Below, one piece after another: positions 18,159 to 26,056 of a stretch of 64,000 nt of DNA. How positions within the stretch are numbered: position 1 is the stretch's first letter; each line of letters begins with the position of its first letter. The stretch is taken from contig CP107199.1 of NCBI GenBank assembly GCA_025758065.1, positions 2,577,501 to 2,641,500 of the forward strand, in the 5' to 3' direction. Below the pieces are notes generated by a model. That model was not told the DNA's origin and did no database searches. It saw only the letters and a list, made by a program, of their open reading frames with translations. A program made the position numbers and the translations under genes. This DNA is from Lachnospiraceae bacterium (lineage in GTDB: Bacteria; Bacillota; Clostridia; Lachnospirales; Lachnospiraceae).

Positions 18159-18583
18159 CAACATTCTGGCTTAAGGTCATAGCCAGTGACCATGTATTTT
18201 ATAATGGAAACTGTGAAGCGTTAGTTGTTCCGGCCCATGACGGGGAGGTAGGTATCCTTCCCCACAGAGAGGCCATGATCCTTGCAATCCAGGAAGGAGA
18301 ACTTAAATTCCGGATTCCGGGAGAACAGGAATATCACCATGCAGTAGTAGGCCTGGGGATCGTTCAGGTAGCAAATAACCGTGTGACCGTGGTGGTTGAT
18401 ACGGCAGAACGGCCGGAAGATATAGATGAAGTCAGGGCAAAGCAGGCTTTGGAACGGGCAAAAGAACAGCTTCGGCAGAAACAGAGCATCAGGGAGTATT
18501 ATATGTCAAAGGCATCCATGGCGCGTGCATTAAGCAGGCTGAAGGCCAGTCAGCATAAGGGCAGTGAATACCATGGACTTTAA
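18155..18583 (+). CDS. atpC: F-type ATP synthase subunit epsilon
   Basis: 142 residues: an N-terminal beta-sandwich (VVPAHDGEVGILPHREAMI) and a C-terminal helical hairpin, the rotary regulator that can inhibit ATP hydrolysis. It overlaps atpD by four bases and closes the operon, with a terminator about 30 bp on. Confidence 0.93.
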   Translation: MTTFWLKVIASDHVFYNGNCEALVVPAHDGEVGILPHREAMILAIQEGELKFRIPGEQEYHHAVVGLGIVQVANNRVTVVVDTAERPEDIDEVRAKQALERAKEQLRQKQSIREYYMSKASMARALSRLKASQHKGSEYHGL

Positions 18584-18612
18584 CAGAAACATGCAGAAAA
18601 TAACGCAGACAT

Positions 18613-18644
18613 AAAAAGGCGCGCCAGATATGACGTGCCTTTTT
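18613..18644 (+). terminator. Terminator between atpC and the convergent LysR gene
   Basis: AAAAAGGCGCG pairs with CGTGCCTTTTT around a short loop. It has T-runs in both directions, so it can serve both genes. Confidence 0.8.
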
Positions 18645-18679
18645 GTGCGTTCTGTGTATCAATAAAGAAGCCTCCTGAC

Positions 18680-19573
18680 TTACATCCAGTTATTATGCTC
18701 TACCAGATAATTACAGAAATCCTTTACAATAGTGCTGTTCTTTCCTTTTTCCGAACAGGTCAGGATGATCTGCCGGCGGCATTTCTGGTCAGTGATCGGA
18801 AGCAGCTTTACCGGAAAATGTCCGGGAGAACTGCCAAAATTACTGGTAAGAGGCCCCCAGGAGCAGGCAGGCCAGAAACCGATGCCCATTCCCGCTGCGA
18901 TCAGGTTGCGCACAGATTCTGTGGTGTCGCTTTCAAAAATGATATGGGGGGAAAATCCTGCTTCCATAAAATAGCTGTTTGTGATCTGACGGATGGGTTT
19001 GGAACCACCCAGACAGATGTAATCTGCATCTTTCGTGTCTGTTAAACGGATCGATTCCCTGGAACCATAGGGGGAATGGACAGGAACGGCCAGATACAGA
19101 TCTTCTTCCAGCATGATCGTAGCGGGATCATTTTCCTTTGGGGCAGTATCCGCTCTCCGGGCTGTTACACATACGTCATAATCATCTTCCTGTCCGGGTG
19201 TCTGGTACAGTTGAAAGTTTACGTCCGGACGGAGATTACGGTAGGCAATGATCTTATTGGTGATAAGAGCAGAGGCAGACAGCAGCCGCAGGTGGACTGT
19301 ATGGGTAGAAGCTTCTTTTCCCTTTCGCAGCTCTTCCGGCAGCCGGTCCAGACTGCTTAATAAAGGAATAAGCCGTTTCTGTAAAAATTTCCCTTCTTCG
19401 TTTAATTCAATACTGCGGTTTTTTCTTTCAAACAGCGGAACCCCCAGCTCTGCCTCCAGCCTGTGTATGGCCTGGGAGAGGGCCGGCTGGGCGATCTGTA
19501 AGTGTTCGGCAGCCTTGGTCATATGCTGATACTGGGCCGCTACCAGAAAATATCGTAACTGTAGTAATTCCAT
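18680..19573 (-). CDS. LysR-type transcriptional regulator
   Basis: 297 residues with an N-terminal winged helix-turn-helix (MELLQLRYFLVAAQYQHMTK and IAQPALSQAIHRLEAELGV) and a C-terminal effector domain. ATG 19573 is preferred: AAGGGG lies seven bases upstream and the family starts at MELLQLRYF. The frame extends five codons further. It is divergent from manA with about 160 bp between them, and could regulate it, though that is inference. Confidence 0.9.
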   Translation of the reverse strand: MELLQLRYFLVAAQYQHMTKAAEHLQIAQPALSQAIHRLEAELGVPLFERKNRSIELNEEGKFLQKRLIPLLSSLDRLPEELRKGKEASTHTVHLRLLSASALITNKIIAYRNLRPDVNFQLYQTPGQEDDYDVCVTARRADTAPKENDPATIMLEEDLYLAVPVHSPYGSRESIRLTDTKDADYICLGGSKPIRQITNSYFMEAGFSPHIIFESDTTESVRNLIAAGMGIGFWPACSWGPLTSNFGSSPGHFPVKLLPITDQKCRRQIILTCSEKGKNSTIVKDFCNYLVEHNNWM

Positions 19574-19735
19574 GTTATACCCCTTCATTTGTTGTCAGAT
19601 ATTAAGTATCTTTATTATAAGCAAAAGCAGAAAAATGTCAAATGGACATGCAGGTGCATTTGGGCTATAATGAGTTAAGAGATTGTGAGGGCAGCTGCCA
19701 CAGGTGGCGGCAGATCAGAAAGGGGAATATACATA

Positions 19736-20677
19736 ATGAAGGAATTATTATTTATGAAACCGGTTTTCAAGGAAGCTGTATGGGGAGGAAAAAAGCTTCG
19801 GGACGAGTTTGGATACGAGATACCAGGCGACAGTACCGGGGAATGCTGGGGTATTGGTGCCCATAAAAACGGTGACTGTACCATTGCAGAGGGAACCTAT
19901 AAGGGAGAACATTTGTCAAGGCTGTGGACAGACCATCCGGAGCTGTTTGGAAATGAGGATGGAAAGTATGGGAAAGAATTTCCGCTCCTTATTAAGATCA
20001 TTGATGCAAGATCAGACTTAAGCATTCAGGTTCACCCGGATAATGATTATGCAAGGGAGCATGAAAATGGTTCTCTGGGAAAAACAGAGTGCTGGTATAT
20101 TTTGGACAGCGAACCAGGAACGAAGATCGTCATTGGCCATTATGCTAAAGATAAGGAAGAATTAAAACAGATGGTAGAAGAGAAGCGGTGGAAAGACCTG
20201 ATCAGGGAAGTACCTGTTAAAAAAGGTGATTTTTACCAGATCGATCCCGGCTGTGTCCATGCCATTAAAGGGGGAACTGTTATTTTAGAGACCCAGCAGT
20301 CCAGTGATATTACCTATCGTGTATATGATTATGACCGTAAATGGAACGGAAAGCTTAGAGAGCTTCATGTAAAACAGAGCCTGGATGTGATCAAAACCCC
20401 ATTCCAGCCTGCAAAAGACCAGAGAAGCTTTACCCATACGGAAGGAGTTAATCTGGAACACCTGGAAACATGCCCTTACTACACAGTGGAAAAATATGAT
20501 ATCCACGGAAACTGGGATCATGTTTTTAAAGCTGGTTTTGTAAATGTCAGTGTGATCGAAGGAGAAGGAAGCATAAACGGTAAAATGATCAAAAAGGGCG
20601 ATCATTTTATTATTCCGGCTGGGTTTGGAAACTGCCGGTTTGAAGGGAATATGAGCCTGATCTGTTCCTGGGTATAA
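19736..20677 (+). CDS. manA: Mannose-6-phosphate isomerase, class I type
   Basis: 313 residues, the size of short Firmicute ManA enzymes that interconvert mannose 6-phosphate and fructose 6-phosphate. Metal-site motifs are visible: QVHPDNDYA, KTECWYIL and GCVHAIKGG. The C-terminal cupin half is present. ATG 19736 follows AAAGGGGA. It is a single gene. A MITE-like repeat lies 125 bp downstream. Confidence 0.92.
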   Translation: MKELLFMKPVFKEAVWGGKKLRDEFGYEIPGDSTGECWGIGAHKNGDCTIAEGTYKGEHLSRLWTDHPELFGNEDGKYGKEFPLLIKIIDARSDLSIQVHPDNDYAREHENGSLGKTECWYILDSEPGTKIVIGHYAKDKEELKQMVEEKRWKDLIREVPVKKGDFYQIDPGCVHAIKGGTVILETQQSSDITYRVYDYDRKWNGKLRELHVKQSLDVIKTPFQPAKDQRSFTHTEGVNLEHLETCPYYTVEKYDIHGNWDHVFKAGFVNVSVIEGEGSINGKMIKKGDHFIIPAGFGNCRFEGNMSLICSWV

Positions 20678-20801
20678 GGATCATAAAAGCTTAAAAATAA
20701 TTTTCCGTTGCTTTTTAGATGGTTAGGTGTTAGGATAATTCCATATCGAGTTAAGAGCAAATGGTGCCGTTTATAAATGGACAGTTATATGATTTCTGTC
20801 C

Positions 20802-20966
20802 AATGTACTCTCGGAATCTTTTTGTACTTGATTTTGCGAGAAGATTTTTTGTCAGTTGTGCCCAAATTTTTGAGGCGTACGCGGTGCGTACGGTGATAAA
20901 ATTCGGGTGCGACTGGCGGAAAATCGGCCGCAAAGGCAAGTGCATGAAAGACTCCGAGAGTACATT
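20802..20966 (+). repeat. MITE-like inverted-repeat element, copy 3 (inverted relative to copies 1 and 2)
   Basis: 165 bp bounded by AATGTACTCTCGGAATCTTT and GACTCCGAGAGTACATT, the same termini as copies 1 and 2 in the opposite orientation. The interior keeps the CGTACGC/GCGTACG mini-hairpin type (near 20876-20893). It ends within about ten bases of the start of the cobalamin riboswitch, so any promoter for that leader lies within or before the element. Confidence 0.87.
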
Positions 20967-20971
20967 CCATT

Positions 20972-21166
20972 CATAAAGGGGTAAAAGGGAAGCAGGGGAA
21001 GTGCCTGCGCGATCTCGTCACTGTAAGCTGTAAAGGGGATCCGGAAATGTATTTTTCCGTATCTGTTCATATAAAACGTGGATAGAGATGATAAATATCC
21101 GCCACTGGGAAACCGGGAAGGCAGTTTTATATGTGGAAAGCAGCAAGTCAGGAAACCTGCCATTTG
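20972..21166 (+). promoter_or_regulatory. Cobalamin (AdoCbl) riboswitch
   Basis: The aptamer landmarks occur in order: AAAAGGGAAGCAGG, then GATCTCGTCACTGTAAGC, then GCCACTGGGAAACCGGGAAGG, and the B12 box AAGTCAGGAAACCTGCC (21145-21161). The remaining leader to the gene start (about 220 bases) holds further possible stems: CCATTTTC (near 21270) with GAAAATGG (near 21303), and CCGGGATTTTTCCCGG (near 21330). These could be the expression platform. Cobalamin excess should switch off the uptake cluster downstream. Confidence 0.9.
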
Positions 21167-21386
21167 TTGGTACAGGAGAAGGTTCATTCCGGGTCACGAG
21201 TAATTGATCGTGCCGGTCCTGGAGATGGTCGTATGTATCAGATTTCAGTTTTATAATGCTGGTAACATACCATTTTCATCAGGATTTCTGACTCACAACA
21301 GGAAAATGGACTCCTGCGCCCTGCCGGGATTTTTCCCGGACCGATACATAATTATTATGTGTCTTAGGACAAGGAGGAAAATGAAA

Positions 21387-22427
21387 ATGAAATTGAAAAA
21401 AGCAATGCTGCTTTTCGCAGCGGCAGCAGTAGCTGCAGGTACCGTAGCAGGATGCTCAGGAGGCGCAAAAGAAACTACAGCAGCTTCCGCAGCAGAGACA
21501 AGTGCCGAAGGATCAAAAGAAGAAACTACAGCAGAAGAAACAAAGGAAGAGGAAACAGCTGCTGAAGAAGAGGATGAAGAAAACTACGATACAGGAGATG
21601 CAGCATTGGACAACGCAAGAAACCAGGATGAGATTGGGGAAAAGGAAATTTTAGTTGTAAGCTTTGGAACCAGCTTCAATGACAGCCGCCGTTTAACCAT
21701 TGGCGCTATTGAGGATGCCATTGAAAAGTCACAGCCTGACTTTTCTGTAAGAAGAGGCTTTACCAGCCAGATCATCATTGACCATGTAAAGAAGAGAGAT
21801 AATGTTGTTATTGATAATGTAACAGAGGCTCTTGACCGTGCAGTAAAGAACGGTGTAAAGACCCTTGTTATCCAGCCAACCCACCTGATGAATGGTCTTG
21901 AGTATACAGATCTGGTAAATGAGATAGCGGAAAATGCCGATTCCTTTGAACAGGTAGCTGTAGGTGAGCCATTACTTACTTCTGATGCTGATTTTAAGGC
22001 AGTGATCCAGGCTATCACAGATGCGACTAAGGAGTATGATGACGGTGAGACTGCGATCTGCTTCATGGGTCATGGTACAGAGGCTGAATCCAATCAGGTA
22101 TATGCAAAGATGCAGGATATGCTTACAGAAGAAGGCTTTGAGCATTACTATGTAGGTACTGTAGAAGCAACCCCAAGTCTGGATGATGTACTTGCAAAGG
22201 TAAAAGAAGGTTCCTATAAGAAAGTTGTGTTAGAGCCATTAATGATCGTTGCAGGCGACCATGCAAATAATGATATGGCAGGTGATGAAGAAGGTTCCTG
22301 GAAGACCACTTTTGAAGAAGCTGGTTATGAAGTAAAATGCCTTGTAAGAGGCTTAGGCGAGTTAGAGCCAATCCAGCAGCTGTTTGTAGAGCATGCAAAG
22401 GCAGCTGTTGACAGTCTTGCAAAATAA
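21387..22427 (+). CDS. cbiK: Exported CbiK-type sirohydrochlorin cobaltochelatase lipoprotein
   Basis: 346 residues: lipoprotein signal with VAGC, a Glu/Thr-rich linker to about residue 80, and a CbiK chelatase domain. Likely metal-site residues are His166 and Glu172 (QPTHLMNGLEY), His229 (CFMGHG) and His292 (VAGDHANNDMAG). Family enzymes insert Co2+ (or Fe2+) into sirohydrochlorin, normally in the cytoplasm. This one is predicted to be anchored outside the membrane. AAGGAGG precedes two ATGs (21381, 21387); the second has better spacing. It is controlled by the cobalamin riboswitch, and a terminator follows it. Confidence 0.9.
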   Translation: MKLKKAMLLFAAAAVAAGTVAGCSGGAKETTAASAAETSAEGSKEETTAEETKEEETAAEEEDEENYDTGDAALDNARNQDEIGEKEILVVSFGTSFNDSRRLTIGAIEDAIEKSQPDFSVRRGFTSQIIIDHVKKRDNVVIDNVTEALDRAVKNGVKTLVIQPTHLMNGLEYTDLVNEIAENADSFEQVAVGEPLLTSDADFKAVIQAITDATKEYDDGETAICFMGHGTEAESNQVYAKMQDMLTEEGFEHYYVGTVEATPSLDDVLAKVKEGSYKKVVLEPLMIVAGDHANNDMAGDEEGSWKTTFEEAGYEVKCLVRGLGELEPIQQLFVEHAKAAVDSLAK

Positions 22428-22462
22428 TGCTTTTGCAGTTGGATGCAAAATGAAAACACCCC

Positions 22463-22496
22463 AAAGGCGGCCAGAGAAGACTCTGACTGCCTTTTA
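22463..22496 (+). terminator. Terminator after the exported cbiK gene
   Basis: AAAGGCGGCCAGAG pairs with CTCTGACTGCCTTTT around an AAGA loop. It divides cbiK from the rest of the uptake cluster, so the downstream genes depend on read-through or their own promoter. Confidence 0.75.
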
Positions 22497-22501
22497 TTAA
22501 A

Positions 22502-22557
22502 AATGCCCTCCCGGAGCCTTTCATGTACTTGCACTTGCGGCTGATTCCGGGAGAACA
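22502..22557 (+). repeat. Internally deleted MITE-like element, copy 4
   Basis: 56 bp with the same inverted ends (ATGCCCTCCCGGAGCCTTT and GATTCCGGGAGAACAT) and a short interior GTACTTGCACTTGCGGC similar to the outer parts of the long copies. The middle ~110 bp is missing. It lies between the cbiK terminator and the next lipoprotein gene. Confidence 0.7.
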
Positions 22558-22628
22558 TAAAATATATATGGGGACCGGGCCGACAGGTCTGGTGACCAGT
22601 TCATACAGTGAGAAAGATGGTGGATCAG

Positions 22629-23609
22629 ATGAAGATAAAAAAATATGTATTATGTGCCGGGATCATTAGTTTAGTGGGACTGTCTGCCGGATGCGGACAG
22701 AAAGCGGTAAATCCAGAGGCTTCTAAGACAGTTGGTGAGCAGGCGGTAAGTGAACAGGCAGAAACAGCCCAGAGCAGCAAAACAGATTCAGGGGAAGATA
22801 TAAAAGAGGAGAGAAAAATATCTCAGGATCCAGGTTCAGAGAAGGAAAAAGAGACATCACCTACAGTACAGGTAGTAGAAGAAGGTATGGTGCCGGTAGA
22901 AGCCGGTGCGTTAAAAGATGGTGTTTATCCGGCAGAAGTGGACTCCAGCTCTTCTATGTTTAACATTACAGAGGCAGAGCTTACAGTAGCAGATGGAAAA
23001 ATGACTGTCCGCATGACATTAAGCGGCTCCGGTTATGGAAAAGTATTTATGGGGACCGGGGAAGATGCAGAAAAAGCTGATGAAGCAGATTACATTCAGG
23101 CAGAAGAGAGTGCGGATGGAAAAAATGTATTTGAGATCCCGGTAGAAGCCCTGGATAAGGGAATTGAATGTGCTGCTTACAGTAAAAAGAAAGAGACCTG
23201 GTATGACCGCACCCTGGTGGTCCGGGCTGATTCCCTTCCTGCAGATGCTTACAAAGAAGGAAATACAAAGACTGTAGAAAGCCTGGGATTAAAAGATGGG
23301 GATTATACAATAGAAGTAACATTAGAGGGCGGTTCCGGACGCACTACAATAGAGTCTCCGGCAGCATTAACGATTGAAAATGGACAGGCAGCTGCCATTA
23401 TCACCTGGAGTAGTTCTCATTATGATTATATGAAGATCGGTGATGAGAAATATGAGCCTGTGAATACAGAGGGCAATTCAGCTTTTGAGATCCCGGTCAC
23501 TGTATTTGACTACAAACAGAAGGTGATCGCAGATACGATTGCCATGAGTACGCCTCATGAGATCGAATATACACTGACTTTTGATTCAGAAAGCATAAAG
23601 CCACAGTAA
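22629..23609 (+). CDS. Lipoprotein with two tandem surface-binding domains, unknown ligand
   Basis: 326 residues: lipoprotein signal (LSAGC), a low-complexity charged linker, then two related domains, about residues 97-205 (beginning LKDGVYPAEVDSSSSMFNI) and 222-315 (beginning LKDGDYTIEVTLEGGSGRT). Each is beta-rich with a conserved LKDGxY start and Tyr-rich strands. The pattern recalls haem-binding NEAT-like modules, but that is inference. ATG 22629 gives the cleanest signal peptide; an in-frame GTG at 22608 is possible. Its position between CbiK and the importer suggests it binds a tetrapyrrole. Confidence 0.6.
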   Translation: MKIKKYVLCAGIISLVGLSAGCGQKAVNPEASKTVGEQAVSEQAETAQSSKTDSGEDIKEERKISQDPGSEKEKETSPTVQVVEEGMVPVEAGALKDGVYPAEVDSSSSMFNITEAELTVADGKMTVRMTLSGSGYGKVFMGTGEDAEKADEADYIQAEESADGKNVFEIPVEALDKGIECAAYSKKKETWYDRTLVVRADSLPADAYKEGNTKTVESLGLKDGDYTIEVTLEGGSGRTTIESPAALTIENGQAAAIITWSSSHYDYMKIGDEKYEPVNTEGNSAFEIPVTVFDYKQKVIADTIAMSTPHEIEYTLTFDSESIKPQ

Positions 23610-23658
23610 CAAATATTGATTTCATGGCTGCAGAAGCAACAGAGATGATAACGGAAAA

Positions 23659-24909
23659 ATGAAGATGAAAAAACAGATTAACAGAAAAAAAGCCAGAGCC
23701 GTGTTTTTGCTGGCTGTAACAGTGCTGATACTGTGGATGTGCGTTGGATGCGGACAGAAAGCAGGAAAGATAACGGATACAGGAGCCGTAGAGCATAGAG
23801 AGAGTGCTGTTAAATTGCAGGACACAGGGGAAGAAGGCGGGGAAGCCGGTGATGTATCCTGGTCAGGTCTTGCGCCAACAGATACCCTTGATTTAAAATA
23901 TGCCAGCCAGTTTTCTGTCGCCTACTATGGGAAAGAAAGATATGCCCTGATCACCATTGGGGAAGATGAAAAATTTCTGGTAGTACCAGAAGAAGAGCCA
24001 GTGCCAGATGGCCTGCCGGAAGATATCACACTTCTTGTAAGACCATTAAACAATATGTATCTGGCTGCAACCTCTGCCATGGACTTTTTCTGTCATCTGG
24101 ATGCAGTGGATCAGATCACTCTTTCAGGTACAGAAAGTTCCGGCTGGTATTTAGAAGAGCCGAAAAAGGCCATGGAAGAAGGAAAAATGGAGTATGCAGG
24201 CAAATACAGTGCGCCAGACTATGAGTACATTGTAGATAAGTCCTGTAATCTTGCCATTGAGTCTACTATGATCTATCACTGTCCTAAGGTAAAGGAGCAG
24301 CTGGAAAATCTGGGAGTGCCGGTTTTAGTAGAGCGTTCCAGCTATGAGGCTGACCCTTTAGGACGCATGGAATGGGTGAAGCTGTACGGCGTTCTTACTG
24401 GAAAAGAAGGGCTGGCAGAGGAGTTATTTGAAGCTGAAATAAAAAATCTGGAAGGTATTTCTGACCAGAAGGATACTGGAAAAACAGTTGCTTTTTTCTA
24501 CATCACTTCCAAAGGCAGTGTCAATGTGCGAAAGCCGGGAGATTATGTGGCAAAGATGATCCGGATGGCCGGAGGTACTTATGTTCCACAGAATGCAGAA
24601 GAAGAGGAAAATGCCCTTTCTACCATGAACATGGAAATGGAGGCCTTCTATGATCAGGCAAAAGATGCGGACTACATTATTTATAACAGTACCATAGACG
24701 GGGAATTATCTGCATTAAAGGAACTTATGGCGAAAAGCCCCCTGCTTGCTGATTTTAAGGCTGTAAAAGAGGGGCATGTGTGGTGTACTGGAAAGAACCT
24801 GTTCCAGGAAACTATGGGACTGGGAAATATGATACAGGATATCCACAAGATGCTTACAGAGGAAGAACCGGATCCTGGGCAGATGCATTATATCCACAAG
24901 TTAAGATAA
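23659..24909 (+). CDS. ABC transporter solute-binding lipoprotein, BtuF/FhuD-like
   Basis: 416 residues with a lipoprotein signal (lipobox VGC near residue 32) and a class III periplasmic-binding fold (residues ~95-400), as used for cobalamin, haem and siderophores. A segment MIYHCPKVKEQLENLGVPVL and the late KEGHVWCTGKNLFQE segment fit this family. It directly precedes a FecCD permease and an ATPase. The B12 riboswitch upstream favours a corrinoid ligand. Confidence 0.85.
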   Translation: MKMKKQINRKKARAVFLLAVTVLILWMCVGCGQKAGKITDTGAVEHRESAVKLQDTGEEGGEAGDVSWSGLAPTDTLDLKYASQFSVAYYGKERYALITIGEDEKFLVVPEEEPVPDGLPEDITLLVRPLNNMYLAATSAMDFFCHLDAVDQITLSGTESSGWYLEEPKKAMEEGKMEYAGKYSAPDYEYIVDKSCNLAIESTMIYHCPKVKEQLENLGVPVLVERSSYEADPLGRMEWVKLYGVLTGKEGLAEELFEAEIKNLEGISDQKDTGKTVAFFYITSKGSVNVRKPGDYVAKMIRMAGGTYVPQNAEEEENALSTMNMEMEAFYDQAKDADYIIYNSTIDGELSALKELMAKSPLLADFKAVKEGHVWCTGKNLFQETMGLGNMIQDIHKMLTEEEPDPGQMHYIHKLR

Positions 24910-25012
24910 CATAGCCTGATATAGAGTTTAAGGATGCACATTCAGGTAAGACCGGATGCAGGTTTGGCGGAGCATACAGAAAAGCGAAGTATACAGAAAG
25001 GGGAAACACAGA

Positions 25013-26053
25013 TTGAAAAGCAGGGAAATATCTGGTATGAAAAAAAGGCGGGCAAATATAACAGGGGGATTTCTGATCCTGTTTGCAGCATTAGTCCTTC
25101 TGTTTTTCTGGAACATCTACTCCGGAAGCGTAAGTGTGAAGCCAGAAGAAGTGCTGCAGCTGCTGGTCAAAGGGCCGGGAGAGAGCAGCCAGTCAAGGAT
25201 ACTCTGGGATATCCGTTTTCCCAGAGTGCTGGCAGCTATGCTTCTTGGCGGCGCATTGTCAGTATCTGGTTTTCTCCTTCAGACTTTCTTTGCAAATCCC
25301 ATTGCAGGACCTTTTGTGCTGGGGATTTCTTCCGGTGCAAAACTTATGACGGCGCTGGTGATGATATTTTTATTGGGAAAAGGCCTGGTAGCTGGTTCAG
25401 TTGTGCTGATCCTGGCAGCTTTTGCAGGGGCTATGTTTTCCATGGGCTTTGTGATCCTTATTTCCAACAAAGTAAACAACATGTCCATTCTGGTGATCTG
25501 TGGTATTATGGTCAGCTATATCTGTTCTGCTGTTACGGATCTGGCAGTGACTTTTGCAGATGATTCCAATATTGTAAACCTGCATAACTGGTCATTGGGA
25601 AGCTTTTCCGGTATTACCTGGGATAATATTTCTGTAATGGCAGCAGTGATCTTTATTTGTATGGTCTGCGCCCTTTTTCTGGCAAAGCCTGCAGGGGCTT
25701 ACCAGCTGGGGGAGGTTTATGCAGCCAGCATGGGAGTGGATATTAAGGCTTTCCGGCTGGCTCTGATCCTGGTTTCCAGTATTCTTTCTGCCTGTGTCAC
25801 TGCATTTGCAGGCCCGGTGTCCTTTGTGGGGATTGCAGTGCCTCAGCTGGTAAAAAGCCTGTTTAAGACAACAAAGCCTGTTATTATGATACCGGCCTGC
25901 TTTTTAGGAGGTGCTGTGTTCTGCAGCTTTTGCGACCGTATTGCAAGAACCTTATTTTCACCGGTTGAATTAAGCATCAGCACAGTAACAGCAGTATTTG
26001 GAGCCCCGGTGGTCATTTATATGATGGTACAGGGAAAAGGGAGAAGGAGATAG
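25013..26053 (+). CDS. FecCD/BtuC-type ABC transporter permease
   Basis: 346 residues with about ten membrane helices. Family motifs are RFPRVLAAMLLGGALSVSG and GPVSFVGIAVPQLVK. A TTG start at 25013 is preferred because AAAGGGG is nine bases upstream. ATG 25037 is an alternative, and the longer frame upstream is not supported. It forms the membrane channel for the binding lipoprotein before it. Three bases separate its stop from the ATPase gene. Confidence 0.9.
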   Translation: MKSREISGMKKRRANITGGFLILFAALVLLFFWNIYSGSVSVKPEEVLQLLVKGPGESSQSRILWDIRFPRVLAAMLLGGALSVSGFLLQTFFANPIAGPFVLGISSGAKLMTALVMIFLLGKGLVAGSVVLILAAFAGAMFSMGFVILISNKVNNMSILVICGIMVSYICSAVTDLAVTFADDSNIVNLHNWSLGSFSGITWDNISVMAAVIFICMVCALFLAKPAGAYQLGEVYAASMGVDIKAFRLALILVSSILSACVTAFAGPVSFVGIAVPQLVKSLFKTTKPVIMIPACFLGGAVFCSFCDRIARTLFSPVELSISTVTAVFGAPVVIYMMVQGKGRRR

Positions 26054-26056
26054 GAT

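Noticed and set aside
18635..19045. Plus-strand ORF opposite the LysR gene
   Set aside because: It is the shadow of the LysR gene in another frame, with no ribosome site or homology.
20806..20976. Protein gene in the repeat (frame starting MYSRNL)
   Set aside because: No ribosome site, entirely inside the repeat, and ends with it. Kept as a finding, not as a CDS.
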